The translations under genes and the position numbers were made by a program. From contig CAYSPJ010000007.1 in the NCBI GenBank assembly GCA_964432875.1, positions 1 through 64,000 of the forward strand: a stretch of 64,000 bases of DNA, written 5' to 3'. The notes under the pieces were generated by a model. That model saw nothing but the letters and a program-made list of their open reading frames with translations, ran no database searches and had not been told where the DNA came from. Below, in pieces: positions 49,754 through 59,136 of the stretch; the first letter of the stretch is position 1, and the number at the start of each line of letters is the position of its first letter. The stretch comes from JACJYE01 sp964432875. Its GTDB lineage: Bacteria; Bacteroidota; Bacteroidia; Chitinophagales; Saprospiraceae.

Positions 49754-50949
49754 CCAGTGGGGCCGGGGTACCTGTCCGAGCATCGGCAGTGCCCATTCAT
49801 GAGCCCTCTATCGATGAAACGGACGTGCACGCGGTCAGCGAGGCCCTGCGCTCTACCTTTGTTAGCGGCGATGGCCCGGCCTGCCGCGAATTTGAGCGGA
49901 GGCTGACGCAGTACCTTGGGGTCAGGCACGTGTTGTTTGTCAATTCCTGCACCACGGCGCTCGACCTGGCCTTCATGGTCAAAGATTTCCCCGCGGGTAG
50001 CGAGGTGATCGTGCCTGATTTCACCTACACCAGCACGGCGCTAGGGCCGATTTTAAACAACCTCACTGTCGTATTAGCCGATGTGCGGCCCGATAACGGC
50101 AATCTGGATGTGGAGAAACTCGAAAGCTACATCACCCCCCGCACGGTCGCCATTTGCCCCGTCGATTATGCCGGCAACCCCGCCGACATGGACGAGGTGA
50201 ATGCCATCGCCAGGAAATACGGGCTGTACGTGGTGCAGGATTGCGCTCAATCCATCGGCTCGAAATACCAAGGGCGTTACACTGGGGGGCTGGCGCAAGT
50301 GAGCGCGTTTTCCTTTCACGGCACCAAAAACATGACGACCGGAGAGGGCGGCGCTCTGGCCACCAATGATGATGCCCTTGCCGAGCGGATCCGCATCATG
50401 CGGGAAAAGGGTACGGACAAGTACGCTTTCCTCACGGAGCACCGCAGCAGGGGTTTTTACGAATACGTGGACAAAGGCAGCAGCTTTGTACAGTCGAATC
50501 TCAACGGCGCGCTGGGCTTGAGCCAACTGTCACGCCTGGAAGCCATGAATGCCCGGCGGCGGGAAATCGCCCAGTACTATCTCGCTGCGCTTTCCGGCAT
50601 CGAGGGGCTAGGCTTCCTGAAGGTCACGGAAGGTGCCGAGACGAACTGGCACCTCTTCGGCATCCTGGTGCCGCCAGAAAGCCGCTATGAGATCATGGAT
50701 GCCCTGCGGGACAGAGGGGTGATGGCCAATGTGCACTACACGCCTTTGCACCGCAATAAGTACTACCGCCACCTGGGATGTGATGCCGATTTCCCCGGAG
50801 CGATGGCTTTTTACCGGCGCTTGCTGCGGCTGCCGATCTACCCCTCCTTGCGCCGGGAAGACAGCGAGTATGTCGTCGAGAGCCTCATCGAGGTGATGGG
50901 CGCGCTGAGGGGGAAAAGGCAGGCTGCCACGCCATCATTTCAAGTTTGA
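49729..50949 (+). CDS. DegT/DnrJ/EryC1-type sugar aminotransferase
   Basis: A 406-residue PLP enzyme. SGDGPACREFERRLTQYLG at the start, NSCTTALDLAF for phosphate binding, VVQDCAQSIGSKYQGR with the pyridine Asp, and FSFHGTKNMTTGEGGAL with the Schiff-base Lys. The Lys loop resembles WecE- and perosamine-synthase-type enzymes that aminate 4-keto-6-deoxy sugars. With Gmd two genes upstream, a GDP-4-amino-4,6-dideoxymannose (perosamine-like) product is a reasonable guess; a role with the WbpB-like enzyme is the alternative. The ATP-grasp gene follows. Confidence 0.85.
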   Translation: MPISFNSLTSGAGVPVRASAVPIHEPSIDETDVHAVSEALRSTFVSGDGPACREFERRLTQYLGVRHVLFVNSCTTALDLAFMVKDFPAGSEVIVPDFTYTSTALGPILNNLTVVLADVRPDNGNLDVEKLESYITPRTVAICPVDYAGNPADMDEVNAIARKYGLYVVQDCAQSIGSKYQGRYTGGLAQVSAFSFHGTKNMTTGEGGALATNDDALAERIRIMREKGTDKYAFLTEHRSRGFYEYVDKGSSFVQSNLNGALGLSQLSRLEAMNARRREIAQYYLAALSGIEGLGFLKVTEGAETNWHLFGILVPPESRYEIMDALRDRGVMANVHYTPLHRNKYYRHLGCDADFPGAMAFYRRLLRLPIYPSLRREDSEYVVESLIEVMGALRGKRQAATPSFQV

Positions 50950-51003
50950 GCAGATAAGGCTGCGTTGGCTTGACAACAATAGTTGGAACAGAAACATATA
51001 CCG

Positions 51004-52233
51004 ATGAAAAAAGAGGCGATATTAATTTTTGGCGGCGGCATCAACCAGCTCACGCTGATCGAAGCGGCCAAGAAATTAGGGCTTACGGCGGTGGTCATCG
51101 ATCCCAGCGAAGATGCAGCGGGCAAGGCGTTGGCAGATGTCTTTTACCGCGTTGACGGCAACGACTACGAAACGACCAAGGCCATCGCGCTGCGCCACCA
51201 GGTCAAGGGGATTGTCACGGCCCAGATGGAAAACCCACTGCGCTTGATGGCCCGCCTGGCGGAAGAGCTCGGATATATCTTCCACTCACGGGAAGTAGCA
51301 GAGCGGAGCCTGGACAAATGGCTGATGAAATCTGCCTTTGTCGCGCATCAGGTGCCCTGCGCCCAGGGCATCTTGTGGGCAGAGGGCGAAGCGCTGCCGA
51401 CGGCTGAAATCCAACAGCTGGGCTTTCCGCTCATCCTGAAGCCACGGGATGCTTCCTCCAGCAAAGGCGTGGTGAGGATCGAGCGCCTGGCAGATTTGGA
51501 GCGCTATGCGCCACAGGCCCGGCAGTACTCGAAGGAGCGCAAAGTCATCCTCGAAGAGTTTATGGAAGGCCCGGAGTACAGCGTCGAGAGCATCACCTTT
51601 CAAGGCGTCACCACCGTCATCCAAATCACCGAGAAGTTTGTCACGCCTTTCCCATATACGGTCGAGACGGGGCACTTGCAGCCTGCGCCGGTCAGCCAGA
51701 AGCTCTGGGCGGCCATCGAACGCATCGTGACCCGAGCGATCAAGGCGCTGGGCATCGACAATTCTGCCTCTTGCGCTGAGGTCAAATTGACCCCGCAGGG
51801 AGAAAAAATGGTCGAGATCGGTGCCAGGCTGGGCGGGGATTACGTCTCCTCGCATCTGGTGCGCACTTCTTGCGGGGTGGACATGGACCGGGCCGCTATT
51901 CAAGTGGCCTTGGGGCGAAAGCCTGAACTAGCCAAGCGCCCCCCCCAGTGCGCCTGTATCCGCTATCTGCAATTGCCGCCGGGAAAGACCGTTTTCCACA
52001 TCGGCGACTGGAAAGCGCTTCTGGAGCGGCCGGAGGTGGTCTTTGCCCATCTCAACATCAAAGCCGGCGACCGCATCCCGGCGCTTACCGAGAGCCGGGA
52101 CCGCCCCGGCTTCGTGATCGTAAAGGCTCCCGCCAGGGACGAAGCCCTGAGGCGGGCCGAAGCCTGCCTGGACTTGATGGCGAGCTGCGTGGCTTGTGAA
52201 GCGCCAGAGGAGGCCGCCCTGTTTGAAAGTTGA
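51004..52233 (+). CDS. ATP-grasp ligase of the polysaccharide locus
   Basis: A 409-residue protein. Pre-ATP-grasp Rossmann-like part (about 1-105: ILIFGGGINQLTLIEAAKKLG), ATP-grasp core (about 110-310: PLILKPRDASSSKGVVRI with the Lys and glycine-type loop, EEFMEGPEYSVES, and CAEVKLTPQGEKMVEIGARLGGD with the Mg-binding E residues), then a C-terminal domain. ATP-grasp enzymes join a carboxylate to an amine or thiol via an acyl-phosphate. Directly after the aminotransferase gene, the simplest idea is that it forms an amide on the new amino sugar. ATG 51004 is used; the upstream TTG at 50983 is less likely. Confidence 0.78.
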   Translation: MKKEAILIFGGGINQLTLIEAAKKLGLTAVVIDPSEDAAGKALADVFYRVDGNDYETTKAIALRHQVKGIVTAQMENPLRLMARLAEELGYIFHSREVAERSLDKWLMKSAFVAHQVPCAQGILWAEGEALPTAEIQQLGFPLILKPRDASSSKGVVRIERLADLERYAPQARQYSKERKVILEEFMEGPEYSVESITFQGVTTVIQITEKFVTPFPYTVETGHLQPAPVSQKLWAAIERIVTRAIKALGIDNSASCAEVKLTPQGEKMVEIGARLGGDYVSSHLVRTSCGVDMDRAAIQVALGRKPELAKRPPQCACIRYLQLPPGKTVFHIGDWKALLERPEVVFAHLNIKAGDRIPALTESRDRPGFVIVKAPARDEALRRAEACLDLMASCVACEAPEEAALFES

Positions 52234-52263
52234 ATATGCTTTATCTCATTAGCAGAGCACATC

Positions 52264-53376
52264 ATGAATAAAGTCCTGTTTTTCGTGCCCAAGCGGTACA
52301 GCCTGTTTCAAATTTTCCGGGAGGTGTTTGTGAGCCGGGGGTGCGAAATACGCGAGGTCGATCACTTCGACATCATCAGCATCGGGATGCGGAAGCTGAA
52401 TGCACAGATGTTCCGTTTGCCGAACCGATTAAGATTGAGATGGGGGGAGTATTACTATCGAAAAATCAATGCCTATTACCTGGATGAATACGAGCGGTTC
52501 AGGCCAGATCTGGTGTTTGTATACAACAGCGAAATGATTTTGCCGGAAACGCTGGCCCGCTTCCGCAAAGAATCGAAAGTAGCTTTTTACATGGGCGATC
52601 ACCCTTTTTATACCCCCACCAACCGCTACTACCTTTCCTTGCTGTTCAGTGCGGATGCTCTCTTCGTGCCGGATACCTTCTGGATGGCGCAACTGGCGAA
52701 AATGGGGGCTGTGAACATGCACTATCTGGCCCCCTGCCTACCTACAGAGGTCTATCATCCCGTAACCTTGTCGGAAAGCGAGCGGGCCGCGTATCAGGCC
52801 GAAGTGCTGTATGTCGGCATGAATTATGTCGATAGCTGGGGCTATAAAAAAGCCAAGTTCATGGACAACTTCTGCAGTTTTGACCTGCAGATCCATGGCA
52901 ATAAGCATTGGAGGAAATGGTTTGATTTCTTCCCCCGCCTGGCAGAGCATTTCCAGGAGCAAGGAAGCCTCTACCCCATTGAGGAAATGAATAAGCGGTA
53001 CAACGCGGCCAAAATCGTCCCCGTCGATGGCAATCCGGGCTTGCTGCACGGTGTCCATCTGCGGATGTACGAAGCGCTCGCTGCGGGTGCCCTCCCATTG
53101 TTGGAATGGCAAGAAGACCTGCCACTTCTCTTTGGTGCTGATATCGAGCTGCCCGCGGTGAAAGACTATGGAGAAATACCCGAAATGGCATCGTACTACC
53201 TGCGCCACGAAGCGGAGCGGAAAGCCCTGGTGGAGCGGATGAAGGATGCGTTGCAAGCCCGGTTTTCGAGCGAACGGATAGCCGACATCATTTTTGAAGC
53301 GCTGCGCGACCAGCCTCGGGTCCGCGAGCAAATGCTAATACCAGGAAGCAATAGGGCGCAGCAAAGCCCTGTATGA
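52264..53376 (+). CDS. CgeB-like glycosyltransferase (GT-B)
   Basis: A 370-residue protein. An N-terminal half with RFRPDLVFVYNSEMILPETLARFRK and FYMGDHPFYTP and a C-terminal half with LLHGVHLRMYEALAAGALPLLEWQEDLPLLF (recognised by RMYEALAAGALPL) resemble the DUF3880/Glyco_trans_1_2 family (CgeB-type). RMYEALAAGA is the nucleotide-sugar binding motif. It probably adds one sugar of the repeat unit in the cytosol. Donor and acceptor are unknown. Confidence 0.78.
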   Translation: MNKVLFFVPKRYSLFQIFREVFVSRGCEIREVDHFDIISIGMRKLNAQMFRLPNRLRLRWGEYYYRKINAYYLDEYERFRPDLVFVYNSEMILPETLARFRKESKVAFYMGDHPFYTPTNRYYLSLLFSADALFVPDTFWMAQLAKMGAVNMHYLAPCLPTEVYHPVTLSESERAAYQAEVLYVGMNYVDSWGYKKAKFMDNFCSFDLQIHGNKHWRKWFDFFPRLAEHFQEQGSLYPIEEMNKRYNAAKIVPVDGNPGLLHGVHLRMYEALAAGALPLLEWQEDLPLLFGADIELPAVKDYGEIPEMASYYLRHEAERKALVERMKDALQARFSSERIADIIFEALRDQPRVREQMLIPGSNRAQQSPV

Positions 53377-53454
53377 CCCCAAAATTGGATTATTTTTTCA
53401 AGCAGGAGCATTGTCGCCCGCTTCCTGGTTTCGATAATCAAGCAGAAAATCTCG

Positions 53455-54285
53455 ATGAAAAAGCTGTTTTTCAAAGTGGTCAATAAGCTGAGGTGGATAC
53501 TCGACCAGTGGCGGTGGAAATTCCAGTTTCGGTATTCTGCGCCCGATGCGGTGCAGCCTCCTTTGGGGGTCAGCATCGGCATCGCCACCTTTATGGACAG
53601 GTATGAAAGCTGCTTGGTGCCGCTGGTGCAGAAATTGACCTTCTTATTCCCCGCTGCGGAAATCATCGTCGTCGCCAACGGGCACGTCAAGCAAATGGAA
53701 CAGCGCGCGTATCTTTCAAAAATCGCTGCCTTTTGCCGTTTGTATCCCAACGTGAGATTAATCGCTCACCAGCAGCCCCGAGGTTTAAGCGCGATTTGGA
53801 ATGAGACCATCCTCAGCTCGAAAAACGAGCAGGTGCTCTTGTTGAACGACGATGTGGATGTGAAGACGAATTTCGGGCGGTTTTTGCGCCAAGCGGCGCG
53901 CCGGAGGCAGCAGTTGGTGCTGCTGAATTCATCGTGGAGCCACTTTTTGATTTGCAAGCCGCTATTCGAAGCAGTCGGCCCATTCGACGAAGGGCTGAAG
54001 GAGATTGGCGGCGAAGATGACGACTATGCGGCTCGCTTGGCGATGCAAGGCATCGCAATCTATCATCTGCCGACTCATTCCATCACCAGCAAACTCAAAA
54101 TGCATCAAAAGAAGCTGGCGGTAAATAGCTATGGCAGAAACATGCACGAGGAAGCCGATGGCTACAGCACCTACAACGCAGATTACCTAGAGGGTAAATG
54201 GATGATGAGCGATAAGCCGTTCGAAGGGGCGGTATATGTGCCCAAGCGAGCCGTCAAATACTGGAAGCTGAGAAACGCATCATGA
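53455..54285 (+). CDS. GT-A glycosyltransferase (GT2-like)
   Basis: A 276-residue protein. GVSIGIATFMDRYESCL starts a nucleotide-binding domain, VLLLNDDVDVKTNF contains the metal-binding DxD-type motif, and GPFDEGLKEIGGEDDDYAARLAM has the ED motif of the acceptor/base region as in GT2 enzymes. No membrane helix is present apart from a weak amphipathic N-terminus. Likely an internal sugar transferase of the repeat unit. Its stop overlaps the following polymerase-like gene by 4 bases. Confidence 0.78.
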   Translation: MKKLFFKVVNKLRWILDQWRWKFQFRYSAPDAVQPPLGVSIGIATFMDRYESCLVPLVQKLTFLFPAAEIIVVANGHVKQMEQRAYLSKIAAFCRLYPNVRLIAHQQPRGLSAIWNETILSSKNEQVLLLNDDVDVKTNFGRFLRQAARRRQQLVLLNSSWSHFLICKPLFEAVGPFDEGLKEIGGEDDDYAARLAMQGIAIYHLPTHSITSKLKMHQKKLAVNSYGRNMHEEADGYSTYNADYLEGKWMMSDKPFEGAVYVPKRAVKYWKLRNAS

Positions 54286-55778
54286 ACGACGACCGAAACT
54301 ACAATAAATCGCTTTTCCGTTTTATGGCGCTCGCCATAGCCGCCGTCGGGATGACCTATTTCGCGCCAGAAGTTTTCACGATTTTGTTTTTCATCAGCAC
54401 CCTGGTCTGGTATTTCCGCTCGGACGACGAGCCGCTGTGGTTTGCTTTTTACCTGATTTTGATCGATGGGTTCTTCGGCTTCTTCGGCTTTTACGAAACG
54501 ACCTTGGCGATTGTCCCGGGTTTGCCGGCCATCGAAGTGACCCAGCTCTACATCTTGTTGGCCGTCTTCAAGGCCAGCAGGGTACAAGACGCGCCGAAAG
54601 TATTTTATCAGTTGCCGCTGGCCATGGTGTTCATTTACTTGGGGTTCCTGATCGTGCAAGGCTTCGTGCTGGGTATGGAACCCGAGATGAACGTCAGGTT
54701 CAGAGTTTTAAAAATGGTTATGCCGTTCCTGCTTTTTTGGGCGCTCCCCAGGCTGTTGCACGGCGAAGAAGATTATGCGCAGTGTTTTCGATACTTGTTC
54801 TTAGTGGCGATTGCCGCATTTGCCGCGCAGGTGTTTACCCTGGTCATGTTTCAGACCCCACCGATGTTCTTGGGCCTGGAAGACCTGAGCGGGATGTTCG
54901 ACGCCGACAGCTCGCGCGATGAGACCTACCGCGGCGCTTTCAATGAAGGCATCATCCTGATTACCTTGTTTGGCGCGGCTTATTTCCTCGTGAGGCGGTC
55001 GGGGCAGTTTAAGCCGGGTTATTTGTACCTGATTTTGGTTTGCAACTACCTCAGTATCTTCCTTTCCGCTACGCGAGGCTGGATATTGGGTTTTTCGCTG
55101 TTTCTGGGGCTGTTCTTTTTAATCGAGCTGAGGCACGATTTCCAGCGGATTTTTAAGCTTATGGCGGTATCCGCTGTGCTCGTCGCCATCACCATTTCCG
55201 TGCCCGCCATCCAGGCTCAGGTACAGAAGACGATCGCGCGGCTCCAGACCCTGGAAGCTTTGAAATCAGGGGATTCTACCGCCGGGGGCACGCTTATCCG
55301 GCTCACCAGCCGCAGCCCCAGGATTATGAAAAAGTGGGCAGAATCTCCGCTCACGGGCTGGGGGTTTTCAGACACCTTCTTCGACTATCGGGATTCGCAC
55401 GTAGGCAACCAGAACTTGCTGATGCACGCCGGGCTGATCGGCTACGTGGTGCTGGGGGGCTTCCTGTTTTATTTTTGCGCGAAGCTCGCGGGCTTGAGCA
55501 TGAGTTTACCGCCCCGGCACCCTAAAAAAGAAGCTTTGCTCCTCTTTAGCTTATTTTTCCTGGGGTGGTTCTTGATCCACTCCACCACCGCGCAGCTTTT
55601 CGGCTACCATCTCAATCCCGGCGAAGGCATGATCCAGGCTTTGTTTTTCAGCATGGGCGCTGCGCTCTATCAAGCCGTAGCGCGGGAAAAACAGCACCCC
55701 TCCTGGAATAGACATAATCTTGTAAAAAAACGCCCCTGCGCCCCCGCCCAAGCAGGAGGCCCCGTAGCGCAGCCATAA
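54282..55778 (+). CDS. Wzy/O-antigen-ligase-like membrane protein
   Basis: A 498-residue protein with about eleven to twelve membrane helices. The middle has a large periplasmic-type loop between about 290 and 385 (IQAQVQKTIARLQTLEALKSGD ... LTSRSPRIMKKWAESPLTGWGFSDTFFDY, in parts) with the Wzy_C-type motif SPLTGWGFS and later HNL-like VGNQNLLMHAGL. This topology and motif set are those of polysaccharide polymerases and ligases. In a locus with Wzx, Wza and Wzc it is probably the Wzy polymerase. Confidence 0.82.
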   Translation: MNDDRNYNKSLFRFMALAIAAVGMTYFAPEVFTILFFISTLVWYFRSDDEPLWFAFYLILIDGFFGFFGFYETTLAIVPGLPAIEVTQLYILLAVFKASRVQDAPKVFYQLPLAMVFIYLGFLIVQGFVLGMEPEMNVRFRVLKMVMPFLLFWALPRLLHGEEDYAQCFRYLFLVAIAAFAAQVFTLVMFQTPPMFLGLEDLSGMFDADSSRDETYRGAFNEGIILITLFGAAYFLVRRSGQFKPGYLYLILVCNYLSIFLSATRGWILGFSLFLGLFFLIELRHDFQRIFKLMAVSAVLVAITISVPAIQAQVQKTIARLQTLEALKSGDSTAGGTLIRLTSRSPRIMKKWAESPLTGWGFSDTFFDYRDSHVGNQNLLMHAGLIGYVVLGGFLFYFCAKLAGLSMSLPPRHPKKEALLLFSLFFLGWFLIHSTTAQLFGYHLNPGEGMIQALFFSMGAALYQAVAREKQHPSWNRHNLVKKRPCAPAQAGGPVAQP

Positions 55779-55801
55779 GACCTTTTAATCTTTGCGATGT
55801 C

Positions 55802-56872
55802 ATGATCCACTTTGTGCATATCAGTTCAGGCCCGGGGGGGATTGAGGTATTGCTGCCTGGCATTGTATCCGAGATAGGAGCGCAGGCTTTCCGGGCCTTT
55901 GTGCTGCGCCCGCCTGCACCCGGGATAGCCAATGTTTACGAAGGTACGGGCGTGCCAGTCTGTTATGGCAGCAAGCGAAACCTGCCCGCCTTTTGGGCGC
56001 TGTGGCGCTACGCCCGCCGCTACCGCCACGACATCTTCCAGGTTTTCAATATCGGACCTTTAAACCTGCTGATGTTGCGCTTGGCGGGGGTGAAAAAGAT
56101 TATCTATTCGATACACGGCACGATATACTGGAAGAAGCGCAGCCAGAAATGGGTGCGGAAAATCTTCTGGCGCCTGGCAAAAACCCCGGGCATGATTTTC
56201 ACCGCCAACTCCCAGTACAGCAAAGCCGTATTCATCCAAAAAGTATTGCCGGAAGCGGAGCCCTATTTGCTCTACAACCCCATCGATGCGAGCCGCTTCT
56301 GCCCCTCAGGTGCCCCAGCGCCAGAGGCAGGAAAAGGGCTGCACATCATCTACGCCGGGCGGCTCGCTCGCGGTAAAAACCTCTTCCGGTGGCTGGACGT
56401 AGCCGCTGCCATCGCCCAAAAAGTACCCGGCTGCCGTTTCACGCTCTATGGCGAGGGCCCGCTCCGGCCCGAATTGGAATCATACGCAGGTCAGTTGGAA
56501 AAAGGGGATGCCATCTCCTTCGCCGGCCATTGGCAAGATCTACCCGCCGCTTACCAGTCGGCTGATTTGTTGTTGTTCCTCTCGGAATTTGAATCATTCG
56601 GAAATGTCGTGGTGGAAAGCATCCTCTGCGGCACGCCGGTGATCGCTTCCAGTATCCCTAGCATGAAAGAGATTTTTGCCGACTATCCCGAATTCTTGAT
56701 CGAGCTAGAAGGTGATTTGGGAAAAAACGTCCTGGCAAAAATAGCCGAACTGCCCAAGTTGAAAGCAGCGGCGCTGCAAGCGCGGCAAGCCTTTGCAGCC
56801 AGGTTCGGCAAAGCCAATCACATCGCTTCCTTAACGGCTATTTATCAAAAAGCCCTCAAAACGCCCAGATGA
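55802..56872 (+). CDS. GT4-family glycosyltransferase
   Basis: A 356-residue GT-B enzyme. GPGGIEVLLPGIV near the N-terminus is the glycine-rich acceptor loop; KIIYSIHGTIYWKKRSQKW, NSQYSKAVFIQ and YNPIDASRF follow; IIYAGRLARGKNL starts the C-terminal domain and FESFGNVVVESILCGTPVIAS is the EX7E-type nucleotide-sugar motif. By family knowledge a retaining transferase using a UDP- or GDP-sugar. It overlaps the next gene by 4 bases. Confidence 0.88.
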   Translation: MIHFVHISSGPGGIEVLLPGIVSEIGAQAFRAFVLRPPAPGIANVYEGTGVPVCYGSKRNLPAFWALWRYARRYRHDIFQVFNIGPLNLLMLRLAGVKKIIYSIHGTIYWKKRSQKWVRKIFWRLAKTPGMIFTANSQYSKAVFIQKVLPEAEPYLLYNPIDASRFCPSGAPAPEAGKGLHIIYAGRLARGKNLFRWLDVAAAIAQKVPGCRFTLYGEGPLRPELESYAGQLEKGDAISFAGHWQDLPAAYQSADLLLFLSEFESFGNVVVESILCGTPVIASSIPSMKEIFADYPEFLIELEGDLGKNVLAKIAELPKLKAAALQARQAFAARFGKANHIASLTAIYQKALKTPR

Positions 56873-58017
56873 GCAAGCGGCCTGACACCATCCCGATCGT
56901 TTACTACCACTCGGTGGGGCCCCGGCACCCCAACTGGAGGCGGAACCACCTCACCCTGGAACTGCCGTATTTTGAAGATCAGCTCCGCTATTTCCAGCGC
57001 CACTTCGACCTCATCACCCTGCGTGAATGGGAAGAGATTGTTTTGGGCGAAAGGGCTTGCCCCAGGGCGCCGCTGGCCATCACCTTTGACGATGGGTATT
57101 TGGACAATTGGATCTGGGCTTTCCCTTTGTTGAAAAAATACGGCTTGCCTGCCACCATTTTCGTCAATCCGGAATTTGTGGATGAGCGGCAGGGGGTACG
57201 GCCAAATTTAGAGGACGCCTGGTCGGGCGTGGCCGATGAGGACACCCTGGCCCAAGGGGGATATTTGTCTTGGGAAGAAATGCGCCGCATGGAGCAATCT
57301 GGCTGGATCGACATCCAGTCGCACACCATGACGCATACCAAATACTTCGTTTCGGCGCAGTTGACTGGTTTCCATACGCCCGATTCTGACAGCCTCTATC
57401 CCATCGGCAATCGCTATCCGGAGCGGAAGCCTTACCACATCGGTGACCCTTCCTTTCAGGAGCTCCTCCCGTTCGGCTATCCGTTTTTTGAGGAGCGATC
57501 CGCTATCCTGGCGCGCCGAGTGGAGATAGCTGCGGAATTCATTCAAGAGTGCGTCGATTTTTTCCGGGGCTGGGATTTCCGCCGCGAGCCAGCCGCCGCT
57601 CTGCAGGCTGTCCAGCCTCTCTATCAAGCGCGGCTGCGGGAGGATAAAATCATTGCCAGCATCGAAACCGAAACGGACTATTGGGCGCGGGTAAGCTATG
57701 AAATCGTCGGCTCAAAGAACGCGATCGAAGCGAAACTGGGCAAGACGGTGCGCTATCTCTGCTGGCCCCATGGCGACTGCAACGAGGAAGTGCACGAGCT
57801 GGCTCTCCAAGCGGGCTATACAGCTACGACTTCGGGGCACAGCTTGGCGGCAGCGCCCAGCCCGGCATGCCTGCCTTATCGGATTGGCATGGGCGCGTTC
57901 AGAGATAGCCGCTGGCTCAGCCTGCTGCGGGCGGCCTTCAAAATCAAATGCCGGCAAAGGCGATTCCCTTATTTCCAGTTGCACCGGATGTATGGTAAGG
58001 TAAGAGCCGCTTTGTAA
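56869..58017 (+). CDS. Polysaccharide deacetylase (NodB-type), first copy
   Basis: A 382-residue protein without an obvious signal peptide. Motif 1 LAITFDDGYLDN (about residues 64-75) and motif 2 SHTMTHTKYF (about 147-156) supply the Asp-His-His metal site of CE4 enzymes; GKTVRYLCWPHGDCNEEV near 305 is the substrate-groove motif. There is an insertion of about 110 residues between motif 2 and that motif. Role: hydrolysing an N-acyl group from an amino sugar in the polymer or its lipid-linked precursor. A second NodB-type gene lies at 60259. Confidence 0.88.
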   Translation: MSKRPDTIPIVYYHSVGPRHPNWRRNHLTLELPYFEDQLRYFQRHFDLITLREWEEIVLGERACPRAPLAITFDDGYLDNWIWAFPLLKKYGLPATIFVNPEFVDERQGVRPNLEDAWSGVADEDTLAQGGYLSWEEMRRMEQSGWIDIQSHTMTHTKYFVSAQLTGFHTPDSDSLYPIGNRYPERKPYHIGDPSFQELLPFGYPFFEERSAILARRVEIAAEFIQECVDFFRGWDFRREPAAALQAVQPLYQARLREDKIIASIETETDYWARVSYEIVGSKNAIEAKLGKTVRYLCWPHGDCNEEVHELALQAGYTATTSGHSLAAAPSPACLPYRIGMGAFRDSRWLSLLRAAFKIKCRQRRFPYFQLHRMYGKVRAAL

Positions 58018-58041
58018 CGCAGCGCGCTAATCTTTGATACT

Positions 58042-59136
58042 ATGCAAGCAGTCATTACCTACGGGATGCCCAAGCCTGGCTTCTGGGAAGCTTATCAGGA
58101 GCTGTGGCGGGAAAGCCTTTACCATCCGGCCTTTCAGGCGCCGCACTACCTCAAAGCGCTGGCCGAGGCCAATGAGGGCAAGGTCATCACCTACCAGTCT
58201 TCTCAGGATGGGCAACTGGTTGGTGCTGCGCTGTTCAAGCAAGAGGGCAAGCGTTGCCGTTTCCTGAGCGACCTACTGTCGGGGCAGAACTTCTTTGTGC
58301 TGCGCCAAGGCCTGGGCGAAGCATCGATTAAAGCTTTTTTAGCGCTCCTGCTTCAGTCGGCCAAGCGCGAAAAATGGGCCATGGTGCTGAATATGCAGCC
58401 CGCCTGGGCCAGCTACATGCCCGCATTCCGGGAAGCGTGCCGACACAGCGGCCTGTTTTGGGCCACTGTGCCCTTTGCCGCCTGCCCGGTACTGGAGATG
58501 GAAGACGGGGCTGCCGTGGCACAGCACCTCGGCCGGTCCGCACATTTGCGCAAAAAGATGAATCAATTATTACGGCGGCACGAGGTCACTTTCGAGGTCT
58601 TGAGCGGAGACGAAGACCTGGATGCGTGGCTGGAAAGCTACTTCCGTTGGCACGTCTTTCGCTGGAAAGACAGCCCGACGCCATCCAACTATTCCAACCC
58701 TCAGGCCCGGGCGCTTTTTGCCGCTTGCCTGCGCGGCTGGATCGAAGACGGCCTGGCTGTGCGCTTCGCCTTGCGCACATCCAAGGGCGAAAGGATTACC
58801 CTGTGTATCGGCCTACGGCAGGAAAATACGCTGGTGGATTATTACGAGGTCTACAATCACGAATATGCCCGTTACACCCCTTCGAAGGGCATCCTCCTCT
58901 TTATCGGCGAGTGGATGAAAACGCAAGGTCTGAATACCCTCGATATGGGCTATGGGGATTACCAATACAAGTACGAGTTTACCAACAAAGACTTGCAGCT
59001 CCACCGCTTCTACTTGTCCAGTTATTTCAACCTGCCTCTGGTCTTCAAAGCAAAAGTGGAAAAGGCCTATCGGGAGCGCCCTCGCCTAATGGCTTTTTAC
59101 CGCAAGATCAAACACTTCATCAAGCGCGATGTGTAA
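58042..59136 (+). CDS. GNAT/FemAB-like protein, first of a tandem pair
   Basis: A 364-residue cytosolic protein. The N-terminal part (AFQAPHYLKALAEANEGKVITY) and the BioF2-like/Acetyltransf_6 region (about 150-320: LRKKMNQLLRRHEVTFEVL, YFRWHVFRWKD, LCIGLRQENTLVDYYEVYNHEYARYTPSKGILLFIGEWM, in parts, DMGYGDYQYKYEF) match the double-GNAT fold of FemAB/BioF2 proteins. These transfer an acyl or aminoacyl group, often to an amino group. The paralogue directly downstream shares the same layout (both begin with YG.P.PGFWEAY.ELWRES). Likely acts on the amino sugar or its side chain. Confidence 0.78.
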   Translation: MQAVITYGMPKPGFWEAYQELWRESLYHPAFQAPHYLKALAEANEGKVITYQSSQDGQLVGAALFKQEGKRCRFLSDLLSGQNFFVLRQGLGEASIKAFLALLLQSAKREKWAMVLNMQPAWASYMPAFREACRHSGLFWATVPFAACPVLEMEDGAAVAQHLGRSAHLRKKMNQLLRRHEVTFEVLSGDEDLDAWLESYFRWHVFRWKDSPTPSNYSNPQARALFAACLRGWIEDGLAVRFALRTSKGERITLCIGLRQENTLVDYYEVYNHEYARYTPSKGILLFIGEWMKTQGLNTLDMGYGDYQYKYEFTNKDLQLHRFYLSSYFNLPLVFKAKVEKAYRERPRLMAFYRKIKHFIKRDV

